The notes under the pieces were generated by a model. It searched no databases, was not told the origin of the DNA, and saw nothing but the letters and a program-made list of their open reading frames with translations. Below are positions 36,901-47,660 of a stretch of DNA of 64,000 nucleotides, one piece after another (position 1 is the stretch's first letter; each line of letters begins with the position of its first letter). Position numbers and translations under genes: made by a program. This DNA is from Kryptolebias marmoratus (taxonomy: Eukaryota > Chordata > Actinopteri > Cyprinodontiformes > Rivulidae). Where the stretch lies: the NCBI RefSeq assembly GCF_001649575.2, contig NC_051430.1, positions 13,675,513-13,739,512 of the forward strand, in the 5' to 3' direction.

Positions 36901-39801
36901 AGTTAAACCTCAGATTGCAGGATTTTTTTGGGTCAGGTTTGTAGAAGCAGGGTTATTCCTCCTGTATCATGTCTGTGGTTTTTTTTACTTTAATTCCAAT
37001 TTCTGTTTTATTTTTTAAGTTTTGACAAGTGTAATTCATATCAGCTCAAGACAGATCAGCATGTTTAGCATTACTGCAAATATTGTAATCTTTACCCCTT
37101 TTTTCATATTTTTTTTTTCAACTTTATCAGCATATTAATATTGATTTTAGACATCAATCAGCTTAAACAAAACTGTTGATTACTCTCTCCTCCAGCAAGA
37201 GAAGAGGATCTTCACTAACTTCCATCGCCAGCTCTTCTGTTGGATTGATAGATGGGTGGATCTGACTATGGATGACATTCGGCGGATGGAGGCAGAAACT
37301 CAGAGAGAGCTAGATGAGGTTTGTGTGTGACCTAATTACCCATAATTAAATCTAAAATGTGCGATTCCATATTGGTCAAAGATAAGATAAGATTAACATT
37401 TGGAAGAACCGTTGCTCGAGTAAGTGTAGTGGCTTGAAAGTTCAAATTGAATGTGTTGTCATCCAGCTTAAGCCACAGGCTTCCTAATTCTCAGTTTCTG
37501 TGATTTGCTGTCTTTTATTTTCATCTGGTGCGTAGGAGTAGTTCTGTGCTGTGTACCGAGGCTGAAGGTCGGGTTTAGTATTTTTTTGTGTAAGGTGTTT
37601 ATGGTAGAGGTCAGTAATTTAAAGGGCTTTTTTCACTGGTATGACATTGGCTATCTGTCGTATACTCTTATAACGGTTTCCATCTTCACCACACCCTCAG
37701 TAACATGAAGCAGTTTTCTGTTTCTGTTCATCCACTGGACTCATTGGTCTTCTGCTGCACTGGGTTGACTTAAAGCACATTGACATCACTTAGAAATGTC
37801 CATGAACAGTGATGAAAAGCAGCACATCTGCCTGCAATATTTTTAAGACAGGAATTAGCTAATCGGTCTGCAGAAAATGCTGAAATGAAAAAAAAAAAAA
37901 AAAACCCTTCAAAGCATTAATTTGCAAGTAAAAAGAGCTGCATTCGTGAGTCCCATTTCAGCGTTTCAAAAACTGAGTTTAAGTGAATATGTGTCTTTAA
38001 GAAATGATGTGTGTGTGCAGCTCATTGGAGTGTGTGTTTGTGTCAACATTTAAATTAAGTCAACATTCAGCTCCGCTATATCCATTTTTGATAAAACCCT
38101 AATTACTGATAAATGCTGCTGGTAGCTGATGCTTCCGCCAGCAGAAATACCAAACTTCTGTTGAGTCAAAGAAAAAAAAAGTAATATTAAGGGATTCAAT
38201 CATTTGAGCTTTGTGTTCAAAAACATTTAACTAACCAAATGCTCCAGTAGAAACCCTTATATGACGCTTTCTCTGCTCCCTTTGGGGTTAGTGTTTTCAC
38301 TTTCTTCTCAGTGTGGTTCAAGGCGTTTTTATCCCCATCTCCATAGCTCACTGTGAACTCATCAGGAACACAAAAACAAGATGTATGAGTTGCTCAGGCA
38401 TTTTCACAAGGCCCCAAAATAACCGTCACGGTTTGCATGATGTACATATGTTGTTTGTTGTTTCCAAACTTTTCTCAGTCCTACTGTACATGATGCTTTT
38501 AAAGGGAATCTGTTTTTCCAAAAAAATTATGGAAAAAAAACAACCCTTTTTAGTACCTGCAGCCCAGAGCATCTCCACAGAAGAATACGAGGCAGAAAAA
38601 TTAAATGGTTTGCTTTAAAATAACATGTTATAATGTCGTTAACTCGCACTCTCTGTAAAACCCTACCACTGCTTAGCTCTTGGAGTTACTCCAAATATCA
38701 GGTCGGGAGCTTTTGGCCGTACATGGAGAACAAGGGAGGAATCCGGAGTAGACTGGCCAAAGTGGGCCAGTCTCAAACATTCTTGGCGTGCTACCCACAT
38801 ACTGCATTTTGTGCCTTGCCTCCCCCCCCAGAACATCTCGCCCAATCCAACATATGTTTCCCATTTTCCCCTGAAGTAAGTAAACAGGCGGGTGCCATCA
38901 AAGGACTGTGGTGAGGAGGCCAGTCACGGCCAGAACCTCTGAGCTCAAGGGTTAGCTGGGTCACACTTTGACTGTATTATATGCAGTGGGATGATGACTA
39001 CAGTCGCTGCACTTCTCAATCTGAACAAGATTGTCTCTGGTAAATGAGAAACTCTACTTTAAGGTGCCAATGCACGGGTGTCATGTCTGTATTCTTTATG
39101 TCTAGTGTTTTAGCGCTGTTGGTGCAGAATAGCGAGGGATGGGAGAAGAACGGGGTGTGGTTGTGTGCTTCGAGATGGCTCCTTTTTTCCTCATTAACAT
39201 ACAAATGGAATTCTGCTGTTAAGGAGGAGACTGGCCTGTGATTGAGAGAAAGAGAGAAAAGAGGGAAGAGAGAGGTGGTGGTGGTGGTGGTGGTGGNNNN
39301 NNNNNNNNNNNGGGAGGGTAAATCCTCCCACTATTTCATCAGATCTGTCTATTCCCCTGTTTAGAGCCAATGTTAGTTTGAGCTGTTTCATTTGAGCTGT
39401 TGGGCTATCAGATTCTAACATTAATTGACTTTCTAAAGCCATCAGCCTCAGGTTGGGGGAGCTTGAAAGGGATGCTTTTATCTACCTTGAAGACAAACAG
39501 GAGAATTGATAAAGACTTTCAGAGCTGATTTTGAAAGAAGTCCATGTTTCAGTTGGCAAAAAGCAATTTGTAGAATTTTTATTGGATCGCAAAGAAGGAA
39601 TGAAAACCCCCAAGTCACATGTAACGAGCAAAAGCTCTAAACCATTTTTTGACTAAACTAGCTAATGGTCATCAGGAATCTCAATGAATACACATATGTA
39701 GTGAGCCTCACCTGTTTACCTAACTCTAACTTTTCTTCATTTCTCCACAGCTTCGCAAACAGGGTAACGTACGAGGAACCAGTGCTGCAGAAGAAAAATG
39801 A
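24930..39801 (+). CDS. pitpnb: PITPNB, phosphatidylinositol transfer protein beta, 11 exons
   Basis: Exons: 24930-24949, 28782-28812, 29558-29703, 29902-29993, 30213-30220, 30310-30384, 30548-30631, 33908-33985, 36772-36882, 37196-37318, 39751-39801. All phases match and give 272 residues (human 271). The start [18 protein letters not shown] lies in a good Kozak context. Class I PITPs are single-domain START-like proteins that carry PI and PC between ER/Golgi and other membranes and support phosphoinositide signalling. Visible family features: GQYTHKIYH (Thr58 and Lys60 contact the inositol headgroup in the family), YPYCRT with the lid-region Cys, and the F-K-W-W-G-L membrane-docking tryptophans. 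[10 protein letters not shown] and [20 protein letters not shown] fit beta rather than alpha only partly, but the PITPNB neighbours TTC28 and MN1 and the RGTSAA C-terminus settle the paralogue. Confidence 0.96.
25995..26030. repeat. CCAT-repeat type repeat tail
   Basis: The string ctccatccatccatct followed by gtgtctaaacccatctg resembles the tail that many fish interspersed repeats leave (ccatccatccat…ctataccgc). Too short for a family. Confidence 0.4.
26085..26560. mobile_element. Degenerate Tc1/mariner-like transposon
   Basis: The left part (tacagtgcctgtagaaagta, gaaatcaatcatggtcta, cagtgtcaaagtgaaatc, gcataaatatccacccc) follows in order the terminal region of a fish Tc1-like element as I remember it. 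The right part (gattgtcctccaggatttt, ttcatttgaccctttatc) matches a later piece of the same element's transposase region, read on the minus strand. The middle is deleted. Stops and the deletion make it non-functional. Confidence 0.6.
27405..27485. repeat. Fish interspersed repeat fragment
   Basis: cacccatcagccatgtcatt followed by atgaccactgacatgaact resembles the common fish repeat start atcagccataacattatgaccac. Only about 80 bp can be traced. Confidence 0.5.
27490..27880. mobile_element. hAT-like MITE remnant
   Basis: The left end ttagaggtcgactgatatg and right part ggccaatattggctgattg resemble the ends of a widespread vertebrate hAT-like element (agaggtcgaccgatata…atcggccaatatcgg). The internal sequence is AT-rich without coding capacity. 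Confidence 0.5.
27905..27990. repeat. hAT-like repeat end fragment
   Basis: agtagggctgcaagtattga with gatcaactattttatata and ctattgattaattg resembles the tagggctgcaact…cgattaatcgat end of common fish hAT-derived repeats. Confidence 0.5.
28782..28812 (+). CDS. pitpnb: PITPNB exon 2 (31 nt)
   Basis: Completes Tyr7 and encodes [10 protein letters not shown]. Acceptor ttctttgcag, donor gtaagt. Confidence 0.95.
28813..29557 (+). other. PITPNB intron 2, nothing seen
   Basis: AT-rich intron; no gene or clear repeat. Confidence 0.7.
29558..29703 (+). CDS. pitpnb: PITPNB exon 3, headgroup-contacting segment
   Basis: Encodes [38 protein letters not shown] and [10 protein letters not shown]. Thr58 and Lys60 of QYTHK correspond to PITP-alpha Thr59 and Lys61, required for PI but not PC binding. 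Confidence 0.96.
29902..29993 (+). CDS. pitpnb: PITPNB exon 4
   Basis: Encodes [20 protein letters not shown] and [10 protein letters not shown], including the buried Cys and Asn implicated in phospholipid binding in the family. Ends phase 1 before the microexon. Confidence 0.96.
30213..30220 (+). CDS. pitpnb: PITPNB 8-nt microexon
   Basis: TTGTGACG between acceptor cttgttccag and donor gtaagc completes Ile and adds Val-Thr, restoring the invariant CRTIVTNEYM. Without it the frame breaks, so it must be constitutive. Found by phase accounting; gene finders commonly miss exons this small. Confidence 0.93.
30310..30384 (+). CDS. pitpnb: PITPNB exon 6
   Basis: Encodes [20 protein letters not shown] and GTQEN. 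Acceptor ttccgcccag, donor gtgagc. Confidence 0.96.
30548..30631 (+). CDS. pitpnb: PITPNB exon 7
   Basis: Encodes [20 protein letters not shown] and DGSQVSNA. This is the most divergent part of PITPs and starts like PITP-alpha (VHKLEP). Donor gtaagt. Confidence 0.94.
30632..33907 (+). other. PITPNB intron 7, nothing firm
   Basis: 3.3 kb of AT-rich intron with poly-T runs near 32930 and 33412. I see no gene, RNA gene or nameable transposon. Confidence 0.65.
33908..33985 (+). CDS. pitpnb: PITPNB exon 8
   Basis: Encodes [20 protein letters not shown] and LGPNWQ. The [11 protein letters not shown] segment contains the Thr/Ser region of the regulatory loop, phosphorylated at Ser166 in PITP-alpha. 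Confidence 0.96.
33986..36771 (+). other. PITPNB intron 8 with candidate regulatory block
   Basis: AT-rich except for 36060-36590, a CpG-enriched block discussed in the findings. A poly-A run lies at 36709-36729 just before the next exon. No gene. Confidence 0.6.
36772..36882 (+). CDS. pitpnb: PITPNB exon 9, membrane-docking tryptophans
   Basis: Encodes [20 protein letters not shown] and [17 protein letters not shown]. The adjacent Trp pair corresponds to Trp203/Trp204 of PITP-alpha, which insert into the membrane during lipid exchange. Confidence 0.96.
37196..37318 (+). CDS. pitpnb: PITPNB exon 10
   Basis: Encodes [20 protein letters not shown] and [21 protein letters not shown], the C-terminal helices that close the lipid cavity. 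Donor gtttgt. Confidence 0.96.
37319..39750 (+). other. PITPNB last intron, with GGT repeat and gap
   Basis: No gene seen. It contains a (GGT)n run joined to 15 N. I looked for a second, alternative terminal exon of the R-x-G-S-V-R-G-T type and did not see one. Confidence 0.6.
39274..39311. repeat. (GGT)n repeat with 15-N assembly gap
   Basis: GGT units at 39274-39296 run directly into 15 N (39297-39311), followed by ggga. The repeat's true length is unknown. Confidence 0.9.
39751..39801 (+). CDS. pitpnb: PITPNB terminal exon
   Basis: Encodes [16 protein letters not shown] then TGA at 39799. Acceptor tttctccacag. Residue 262 is Asn, where the mammalian sp1 form has the PKC-phosphorylated Ser262; the exon is thus closer to the sp2 type. 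Confidence 0.93.
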   Translation, partial: LRKQGNVRGTSAAEEK

Positions 39802-40054
39802 AAAGGCACGCGATTTTAAACAGCCACAATTTATTGGAGTCTGCGAAGAACACTCCTTTAATATTCCTTTTTACCCTAACTGATTCAGGCTGTAAAGGAA
39901 GGAGCCCAGCTACCTATGATCAATAGATCAGATCCTTGACTTGACCTCAATCATAGACATTCTGTCCAGTGAGGGAATAGATTTCTAGAAACCAACACAA
40001 TCCTAGCTTAAAAGTCTGTTTAATTTTGATCTCCCGGGTAGAGAAAGCCCAACT

Positions 40055-40080
40055 ATCATCATCATCATCATCATCATCAT
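40055..40080. repeat. (CAT)n trinucleotide repeat
   Basis: About eight and a half uninterrupted CAT units in the presumed PITPNB 3' UTR. Confidence 0.95.
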
Positions 40081-40710
40081 GTAAGCGAAACCTAGACTTT
40101 GAGAGACGTGTGGGGGAAGTATTTGCTCTTAGATGCAAAATAATCAACTCAAATTCACAGGCACATGCATTGGACCAAATGTTTTCTTTTGTATTTTCAA
40201 CCCTTTTTTATTTTTTCTTTCTTTGGTTGCCTCAAACACATTCCTCACAAGGTGATGTCCTGAATGACTTCTCTTTGTCTCCTGCTTGGTCTTAACTGTA
40301 AACACTGTGGCTCAGTCGTTTGCATTCCCTGACATGAGACTGTTTGTCATACTCATGTTCTTTCCTGCCACAGCCTCCATTAAGTGATTACTAACACCCT
40401 TGGCACCCAGACCCATTATAACCCCCCCACACACACACACATTGCCCCTCCTTAGCCAAAGTACTGCATCTTATTATCACTGACAATCATGTCTGTGCAG
40501 GCATTCACTCTCGCTTCTGTTCAGACTTAATAAAAAGCCACACACATGTACGGCACACACATCACGAGCATGATGAATGTGTGAATTTGTTCGAAGGTAT
40601 GCAAACATGCGCAGGTGTGGATACCTTTGCGCTGACTGATCTGCTACAGGCTCAAGCCGGGCAGATCTTTGCAAGCTCGTACATCTAGAGGATATTACCA
40701 GCTCTCAGCA

Positions 40711-40738
40711 CCCCCCCCACCCCCCNCACCCCCACCCT
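40711..40738. repeat. C-rich low-complexity run with one N
   Basis: Runs of C separated by A, with one undetermined base at 40726. Confidence 0.9.
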
Positions 40739-42365
40739 AGCCATCCTCACTGTTTTAGACATTCACACGTAACATGCAACATAGCATTAACCTTCTTAAC
40801 AGATGTCCCTGGAGGGGAAAAAGTGCACTGGAGAAAACAGCCACAGATGGTGCTACGCCCCTATAGCCTCTGTCACAAGCCAAACTGCAGCACAGTCACT
40901 TGAGTTAGACAAAAGGCCTGTTTTCAGCTTCATGCCAGTCATGTTTACAGATTCATAATTGTTTTATTAGTGCCCAGTTAACACCAGCACCACCACACAC
41001 TTGCTTGCCTTAATCCCCAGACCCCTTTTTTTATTTTTTTATTTTTTTTTATACCTTTTCCACCTCTCACAGCTCTGCTGCCAGCTATTGCGATCTACCT
41101 CCCTCATTTCTAACTGGCAGTTTTCCTAATGCCAAAGGATTAGCATTAGCCATGAGCTGCTGCTTCTTAGGAGTAAATCTTAGCAGACACCGCTTTATGA
41201 GCAACTTTATTTGCGATTAATCTTTACTACCTTCAGTGGAACTGAATGTTTGTCATAACACCTGAGCAAGTGCAATTACTTCTACATGCAAAAACTGTTA
41301 AAGCTGTAACAGCCAGTGTTGTCTATCACTACAAAGGGCTGCAGATTAACATCAAATATCCGAGATTTGCCATATGACTGACTCTTGGCTTTCATTAGTA
41401 TAGCAAAATTTCTCTCTTTAGGCTTCAGAGCCATGTGACGTTAGCTTACATTGGTTATTGTTACATGTGTACAAATTCATGTGCTTTACTCATCTGATCC
41501 CTTCCGAGTTTAGTGCTCTGGTTGTCATTGTCTTACATTGTATTTCAGAGGTTTGGGTTAGTTTTTAGAAGTCTTGTTTCTATATTTTCTTGCCACAACG
41601 GATTAGAGATATTGTTGGCTGAAATAGTTCTTTTTTTGTTGTTGTTGTTTTGTTTTTGTTTTTCCTGACAGTCTAATGAAAGAATGCACTCACTTTCCCA
41701 GCAGGTGTTTTGTCCAAAGAGTAAAAATGCAGATTTTCTTTTTGTGTGTGTTTACATGTTCAGCAATCAACATAGGAAATTAAAAGGCAGATATTTTTCT
41801 GACAGAATATTCTCAGGTGTAAATTACTCAGATTTTTTTTTTATATATTGTTCCCATCACTGCTTTCACAGGAAATATGACATAATAGTTTTACTACTAA
41901 AAGATGGTCATTATATAGCTTGTTCAATTATGGTACCACCTTGGCATTAGTGCTGTTCTATAGTAAAATAAATGGGTTTCAGAGAGCTACAGCTGTGTGT
42001 AGAAACATGGTCTGCTGTGTTTTCAGTGTTTCTAAATTAATTCAAAATGATTCCTTTAGGTAAATACCCTCATAACTAGTAAGAACTTTAATCAGTGATA
42101 TAACAACTATCAGTGTGATAGCAGGAAGAGAAGGTGTTGATAAAGAAACTGTAATGGTCCTAAATGATGAAAGCTAGAGCTGTTTAATTTTTCAAAGACT
42201 TGCTTTTTAAAAGCTCTGATCAGATAAAAACCATTGAGGGATGTGGTAGTGAATGTATGATATATTGTGCCTTTTCTTTTCAAAAGATCTTACGTGTTAC
42301 GTCTGCATTCTGTATCCAAGTCAAATAAATCTATCTCCAAAATAAATGTTTTTTATGCCTCATTT

Positions 42366-45300
42366 GTAGTCTAGATTTTTTCTTTCCCTAATTCATAATT
42401 TAGTGCTATAATTGCATAAAGCATGTTAAGTTTAGGACAATTCAAAGAGGGACAAAAAAAAGTTGAAACTTGCTTTACATTGTCCAAGTTTAAAATCAAG
42501 TTGATCTTTTCTAACAAGCCCTGAAAACAAAACAATGATTTTTTTTTTGTAGTAATGAAACGTTTTTTTTCTGGGAAGTGCTCAGACAATGGCTGTTGTT
42601 GGTCATCTTCCTGTTTTGTCTTAGTGAATGTGGTAAAATTTAACAGGCTTCCTTTCCATTTTCACACATCAGACCCTCAAACGGCCAAAAACATTAACAT
42701 GTAACACAAGATGGTTTAAAAACTAACAAGCTTTCCCCCTTTTTTAAGGTTCTATCAGTATAGAAACTTTTGAAGAAACCGTTGTGCCGATGCAGCCGCT
42801 GCTAAAGCATTACGATGTAACTACAATAAGAAAACCTACATTTGAATGACTGAACTGTATCAGAAGTGTTTTTAAAAAGTAAAAAAAGAGCTCAAAAGAA
42901 ATGTTAAAGTTGCTGTTAGTGACTTGTTAGGGTCACCATGGTAACTACACACCTGTTTCTCACTCCCTGACTGCCAAGTTAATGAGAGGCAGGGAAAAAA
43001 TGGGCTGAAATGTAAGCCTGAAAGTGTTGCTGTGCAAAAACAGACTGTGATATATTATTTCTCTTTGTTTTTACAGTGTTTAATACATTTTGATGTATAA
43101 TTTGCACAAGTGCCTAAAAGAGGTATAGTAAGAAAAGTTTGAAAAGATTTAAAACTTTTAGACGATTCTGTCAGCTGAATCAGGAAACCTAAACTAAAAT
43201 TGTATTAACAGTATTAAAATGTTGTGTAAAATCCAACTTTTTGCAATCTGTTTAAACTCTGAATGACGTTCCTTCTATGAAGTATACCAAAGCTCCAAAG
43301 AAAATTTGCTGTTTTTGTCTACGTTGTGTACCAAAGTCATAGTATGATATTCCTGATTAAGCCGAGTGTTTTGGTGTAAAATGTGCATGTTTTTATTACA
43401 AGATAGAGGGCAGAAATCCTGTACACTGACCCTCCTAATTCTGATTGAAGAAGGTACAGGCCTCATATAAAACATAGTTTACTGCTGCAGAATACATGAC
43501 CGTAGGACACATCTTGAACAAACTTTCTGGAAAATTGATGACTCCAATAGACTTTCTGCGACCTGCGGGTCAGAGGAGTCACACAATAACAGCAGAATCT
43601 GTGCTAAAGAGCAGGAAAAGCTGCGAGTCTGCTCACTGAGATAGCTGCTGCTTTTACTGTTTGCAGAGGACTGGTCACATTGGCTTGCTGCAAGGAAACT
43701 AGTCATTTCTGACACTGAACTCGCAAATAATGCTGTTTCTAAATGGGGAGATGGGCAAGACTCGCCCACACACCTCCTGTTAAGTGGCAGCTCACAGTGG
43801 TCCGCAGTGTGCCTGCATCCATCCAACCATGTGTCTCCCTCGCAGAGAAGATGAGGGGACATGTCACGAGTGAGCCCCTGTCATTGAAATAGATCCGGTA
43901 ACAGATGAAGAGATGAAGTGAATCTCAGAGAGGCTCAAGGCTTGACACAGCAGGAGACCCGGGCACATTACCAAGGAAAAGTCTCGGCGTTCGGAGATAA
44001 AAAAAAACAATTTTCTGATTGCCAGAATGGTTCGCATTAAATTCACAGAATCAATATTTCTGTCAAATTAATTTGCGAAGGCCTGTAACACCTTCATTTT
44101 CCATGTGCCAAATGGCTGCGTTTGCTGCCACAAGTCGGCAGACTATCATGAAAATTTCTGTTTTCGGAGGAGGTGGCACATTGAAGAATAAACCTGCCGT
44201 TTGGTCCATGTCTACCATGTTTTTATTTAATTTTTTCATATGGCCCTCTCCTCCGGTGCCAGATTTGCATGAGGGGCTGCAGGTCTTGGTTGGGAGAGTT
44301 ATTTCTGTGCTGTCAAGGCTGGCACTGATGTCACCAGCGCTTCCTCATCCTCCGGGCTTGTGTCAAATTTAGCTCCAGAGATTCTCCTGAGTCTTTCCTG
44401 TTGTTCTGTGTGACGTGTGGTGGTGGTGGAGGTGGTGTGTGTGCGCGAGCGAGGCGGAGGGGGGGGTCTGTCGCATCCCCTCCTCCTAAATACAATAGTG
44501 CTGCTCTGGATGACAGATGCTGCTTAACCTGCCCTGACCCGGGGAGTTCTGATGGCTCAGATGAGTGACAGGCCTATACAGGACACACTGAGGCTCTCCT
44601 CGACACTGCCAGGATGCTGTACCCCCCCTCAAACAAGGGAAGGAACTGTCTCTTTGGGCAACCCCCCGCTGTAATATATGTCTAGCTGAGGAAAAGCCTA
44701 ACGACATGAATTAAGGGTAAAAGAGGGCGCCCACTTCTGCTACCTTGTCCTGTTGAGTAAAATATTGAGACAAATTGAGTACTAAATCACAGCAGAGAAG
44801 AGTGGTAATGTGACAGTGCTCGAAACCTCGCAGACTGTCCATTGTCATGAAGTCGCCTCAGCTACAGCCACTCTGAGCTGCATTTATCATCACTGAGGAC
44901 TATGGAGGGAAGACACCATACCGTGGGTTTGTCATACTCTTCCTATATTTGAAAAGACAGCAGCTAGCAGGAATCTCACTGCCGGATTATTAGAATTACA
45001 GCCAAGCAGAGCGACATCATGACTTCTTTTTTTTTTTTTCGTTCCTGTTGAGCTGCTTGCTTTTACTGTGGTTAAGAGGGCATTTTTAAAAATAAATTAT
45101 AGGTGGCCCTTATTAATTGAGATTGAAAGGGGATTCTTGTGTTTTTAAGGAGCAGTGATGTGCATCCATTTTTAACAGGCAAAAAATTCTTAGATGGCTT
45201 CCAGATATGGAGGTGGTCCATCAGACAGGTGAGGCGCAGACAGTGTTGCTCTGTTTCAGTGTGCACAAGCACAACAGCATCTAAAACAACTTGACATTTT

Positions 45301-47509
45301 TCTCCTCCACCTGCAGCTAGTTTACTTCGTGTCTCCTACAAAACACAGGCAGCCCTGCTTCCTCACTCGCAGAGCTTCTGTCCTCTCAGGTGGAAGAAGT
45401 GTGTTTCAGTGTCTTGTCCTGGCAGGGTTTTTTTTTTTATTTCTTTATTTTTTTCCGCCTCACCCTCAGCACACAGTCTCTGGACGCAGGGCTGGACACA
45501 TGGCGTGCTTCTGGGAAAACAGCAGTCTGCGGCACACAAAGTTGGTCTGAATAGAACTCACAGCTAAAACGAGCATCTTCTGCGTTATAGATCAACAATC
45601 ATGTGATGCCAGATTTTGAGATTACTATTTTTGAAACAGAAAAGCTAAATATGATTTAAAAAAATATTCTCAACACAATAACATACTTTGATATATGATC
45701 AGGTTACATTAAGTTATCATTTTTTCCCCGTATCTTATTATTCCAACTGCAGCTTTTTGTAGGATTTCACATTATTCAGAAGCAAGAATATATTCTTTCT
45801 TCAGATTTTGCACTGTTACGTAAAACTGCATTCTCAAAGCTTCAGCAGGGGCAGTGAAGGCAGCCGCTAGGTGGCACTGTGTCTATTTGGTAAAAGCTTT
45901 TCTGACTCCCCCCTCCACCCCCCACCCCAAGGGGCGCAGTGCTGGTTGTCACCAAATCCTCCTACTGTTCTTCACAGAGACGGGAAGGATGGGATGGTTT
46001 TCTCTCTTTATCAAAGTAAATATTCAAAGAGATTAATAAAATTAGCCTATATTATTATTTTTTTCCCCCCAGCATTTATAGACTGATCTAGGCTCTCCTT
46101 TGTTTCTAATAATGAGACTTCTCTTAATTGCCAGAACATAAATACACACATAGATTCAAGACAAAATAAGGTTTGTTATATTTAGAATAAAGTACTTAAT
46201 TAGTAGCATAACTAGATACTTTTTAAGCAGCTCTAAAATGAATGTAAATATATTGAAAATAATAACACAATAAACCACAAGATGAACAAAGTTAAGGAAT
46301 TATAGCTCTAGTTACACCTGAGTGTTCTGACAAACATAGGAAATAAAGAAACATGTCGGAATCAACCTCTGGCTGTGTTTAACTTTCCTGCAGCTTTTGT
46401 CTCACACCAACGTGGCTGTTTTCATATATATTTTATGTCTTATCTTTAGGGTGCGGCAGCTCTTAACCTTCCACAGATAACCTCTGCTATTTCATGCCCA
46501 CAACTAATTAACCCCTTGGAATAACTTCTCCTGATCTGGTCGCGCGAAAGGGCTACATTCTAAAGACTATAATAGTAACAGAATACTATTGATTATCGAA
46601 ACTCAAGGCCCCAATATCACCCCCATGATTTACTTCTGATGGTCTTTTAAGGAGGATTTTCCCCCCCTTCTTCTTTCTTCCCTCCGTTGGGACTTAGTTT
46701 CACACACAGAGCAGTCTGTAGAGATTGTGATTGGCGCATAAAAGTGTGGGCTTTTTGCCTTCATCAGCTCATATTTTCTGACTGAGCGACATTTCACAGT
46801 CTATCTTTTAGAAATCAGTTCTGCTGAAGTTACTCTTAGGGGTTCTGATTTAGACGTCAGACTGTGGCTTTTTATCCTGTTTCTCAGATTTAAAAATCCA
46901 AACTTGTGGCTTCACTTTATGTCAAACAGTTGTTGTTTCCCCCCCAAAAAAAATTCCCGAACAAATAAACTGCAGGTTGAACATCTGATTGGCATAGATC
47001 TGCTTTTCGGGGTGTCTTTTTAGTTAATAACCTCTTCTTATTGTGCTTGAACACATGTTCAGTGAAGATGAAATGGGTAGGAGTGACTTAAGACTTAATG
47101 TATTAAAAACAGTTTAAACTGGAGCTCAGTGGTGCCCAAACTTTCCAGCTTTCGACCCACAAAATAAAAGTAGCTGGTTCTGTAGACTGCTCATAAGCCA
47201 TTTAACAAAGAGCCTCTTCTACCTATATATATATGACCATTTATGATATGTATGACCATTTATGAGCCCTGTTTTTATCTCTTTAGAAAAGTTAGGGCTA
47301 AATATGTCATTGGCAATCATTTTTAAAGTTATTCTGATTTCTATCGACCTTCCCATGTTGGGTCCTGCAATAAAGGGAAAACAATCCCCTTTATTACAAG
47401 ATAAAATGTATTGTTTTTTAATCACAAAAATTAGGCTACGTCCTGTTCAAATGTGCCTCGAACATGACTTCTCAAGAGAAAGCTTTTAGAGGTAAAAGAA
47501 ATTCGTGTT
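42366..47509. other. Intergenic PITPNB-MN1
   Basis: About 5 kb without a recognisable gene. 43480-44530 is GC-richer, non-repetitive and open over long stretches on both strands, and includes an octamer ATTTGCAT at 44264-44271; this may be regulatory. A CTCF-like core lies at 45864. A further non-repetitive stretch with no assignment is 46370-46900. Confidence 0.55.
45864..45877 (+). promoter_or_regulatory. CTCF-like core, one mismatch
   Basis: CCGCTAGGTGGCAC fits CCASYAGRKGGCRS apart from the third base. It lies on the plus strand between PITPNB and MN1. Confidence 0.35.
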
Positions 47510-47660
47510 TCCACGCAGGAGTTTCTCATCTCATTGACTTCGTGGACCACCTTAACGGCGCACGTCCCGCCCCTGAAGCTTCCACGGGCCTCTGTGATTG
47601 GCTGAGGCCTCTTTGATGGAAGTGGCTGCAGAAATGCAAAACTTGTTGCTGGCTCCTCCG
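47510..47660 (+). promoter_or_regulatory. mn1: MN1 promoter, CpG island start
   Basis: A GC box CCCGCCCC at 47566-47573 and an inverted CCAAT box ATTGG at 47597-47601 open a CpG-rich stretch that runs to about 48060. No TATA box is evident. The transcription start cannot be fixed from sequence but probably lies between 47620 and 47720. Confidence 0.55.

Larger units (their letters stand above)
39802..42365 (+). other. pitpnb: Probable PITPNB 3' UTR
   Basis: After the stop there is no gene before AATAAA hexamers at 42324-42329 and 42341-42346, which together make a convincing distal poly(A) site. A nearer AATAAA at 40529-40534 could give a short UTR. It includes a (CAT)n run and a C-rich run with one N. 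The extent is inferred. Confidence 0.45.

Noticed and set aside
37319..39750. Alternative sp1-type last exon of PITPNB
   Set aside because: No acceptor followed by G-S-V-R-G-T coding sequence was seen by eye; the assembly gap at 39297 could hide little.
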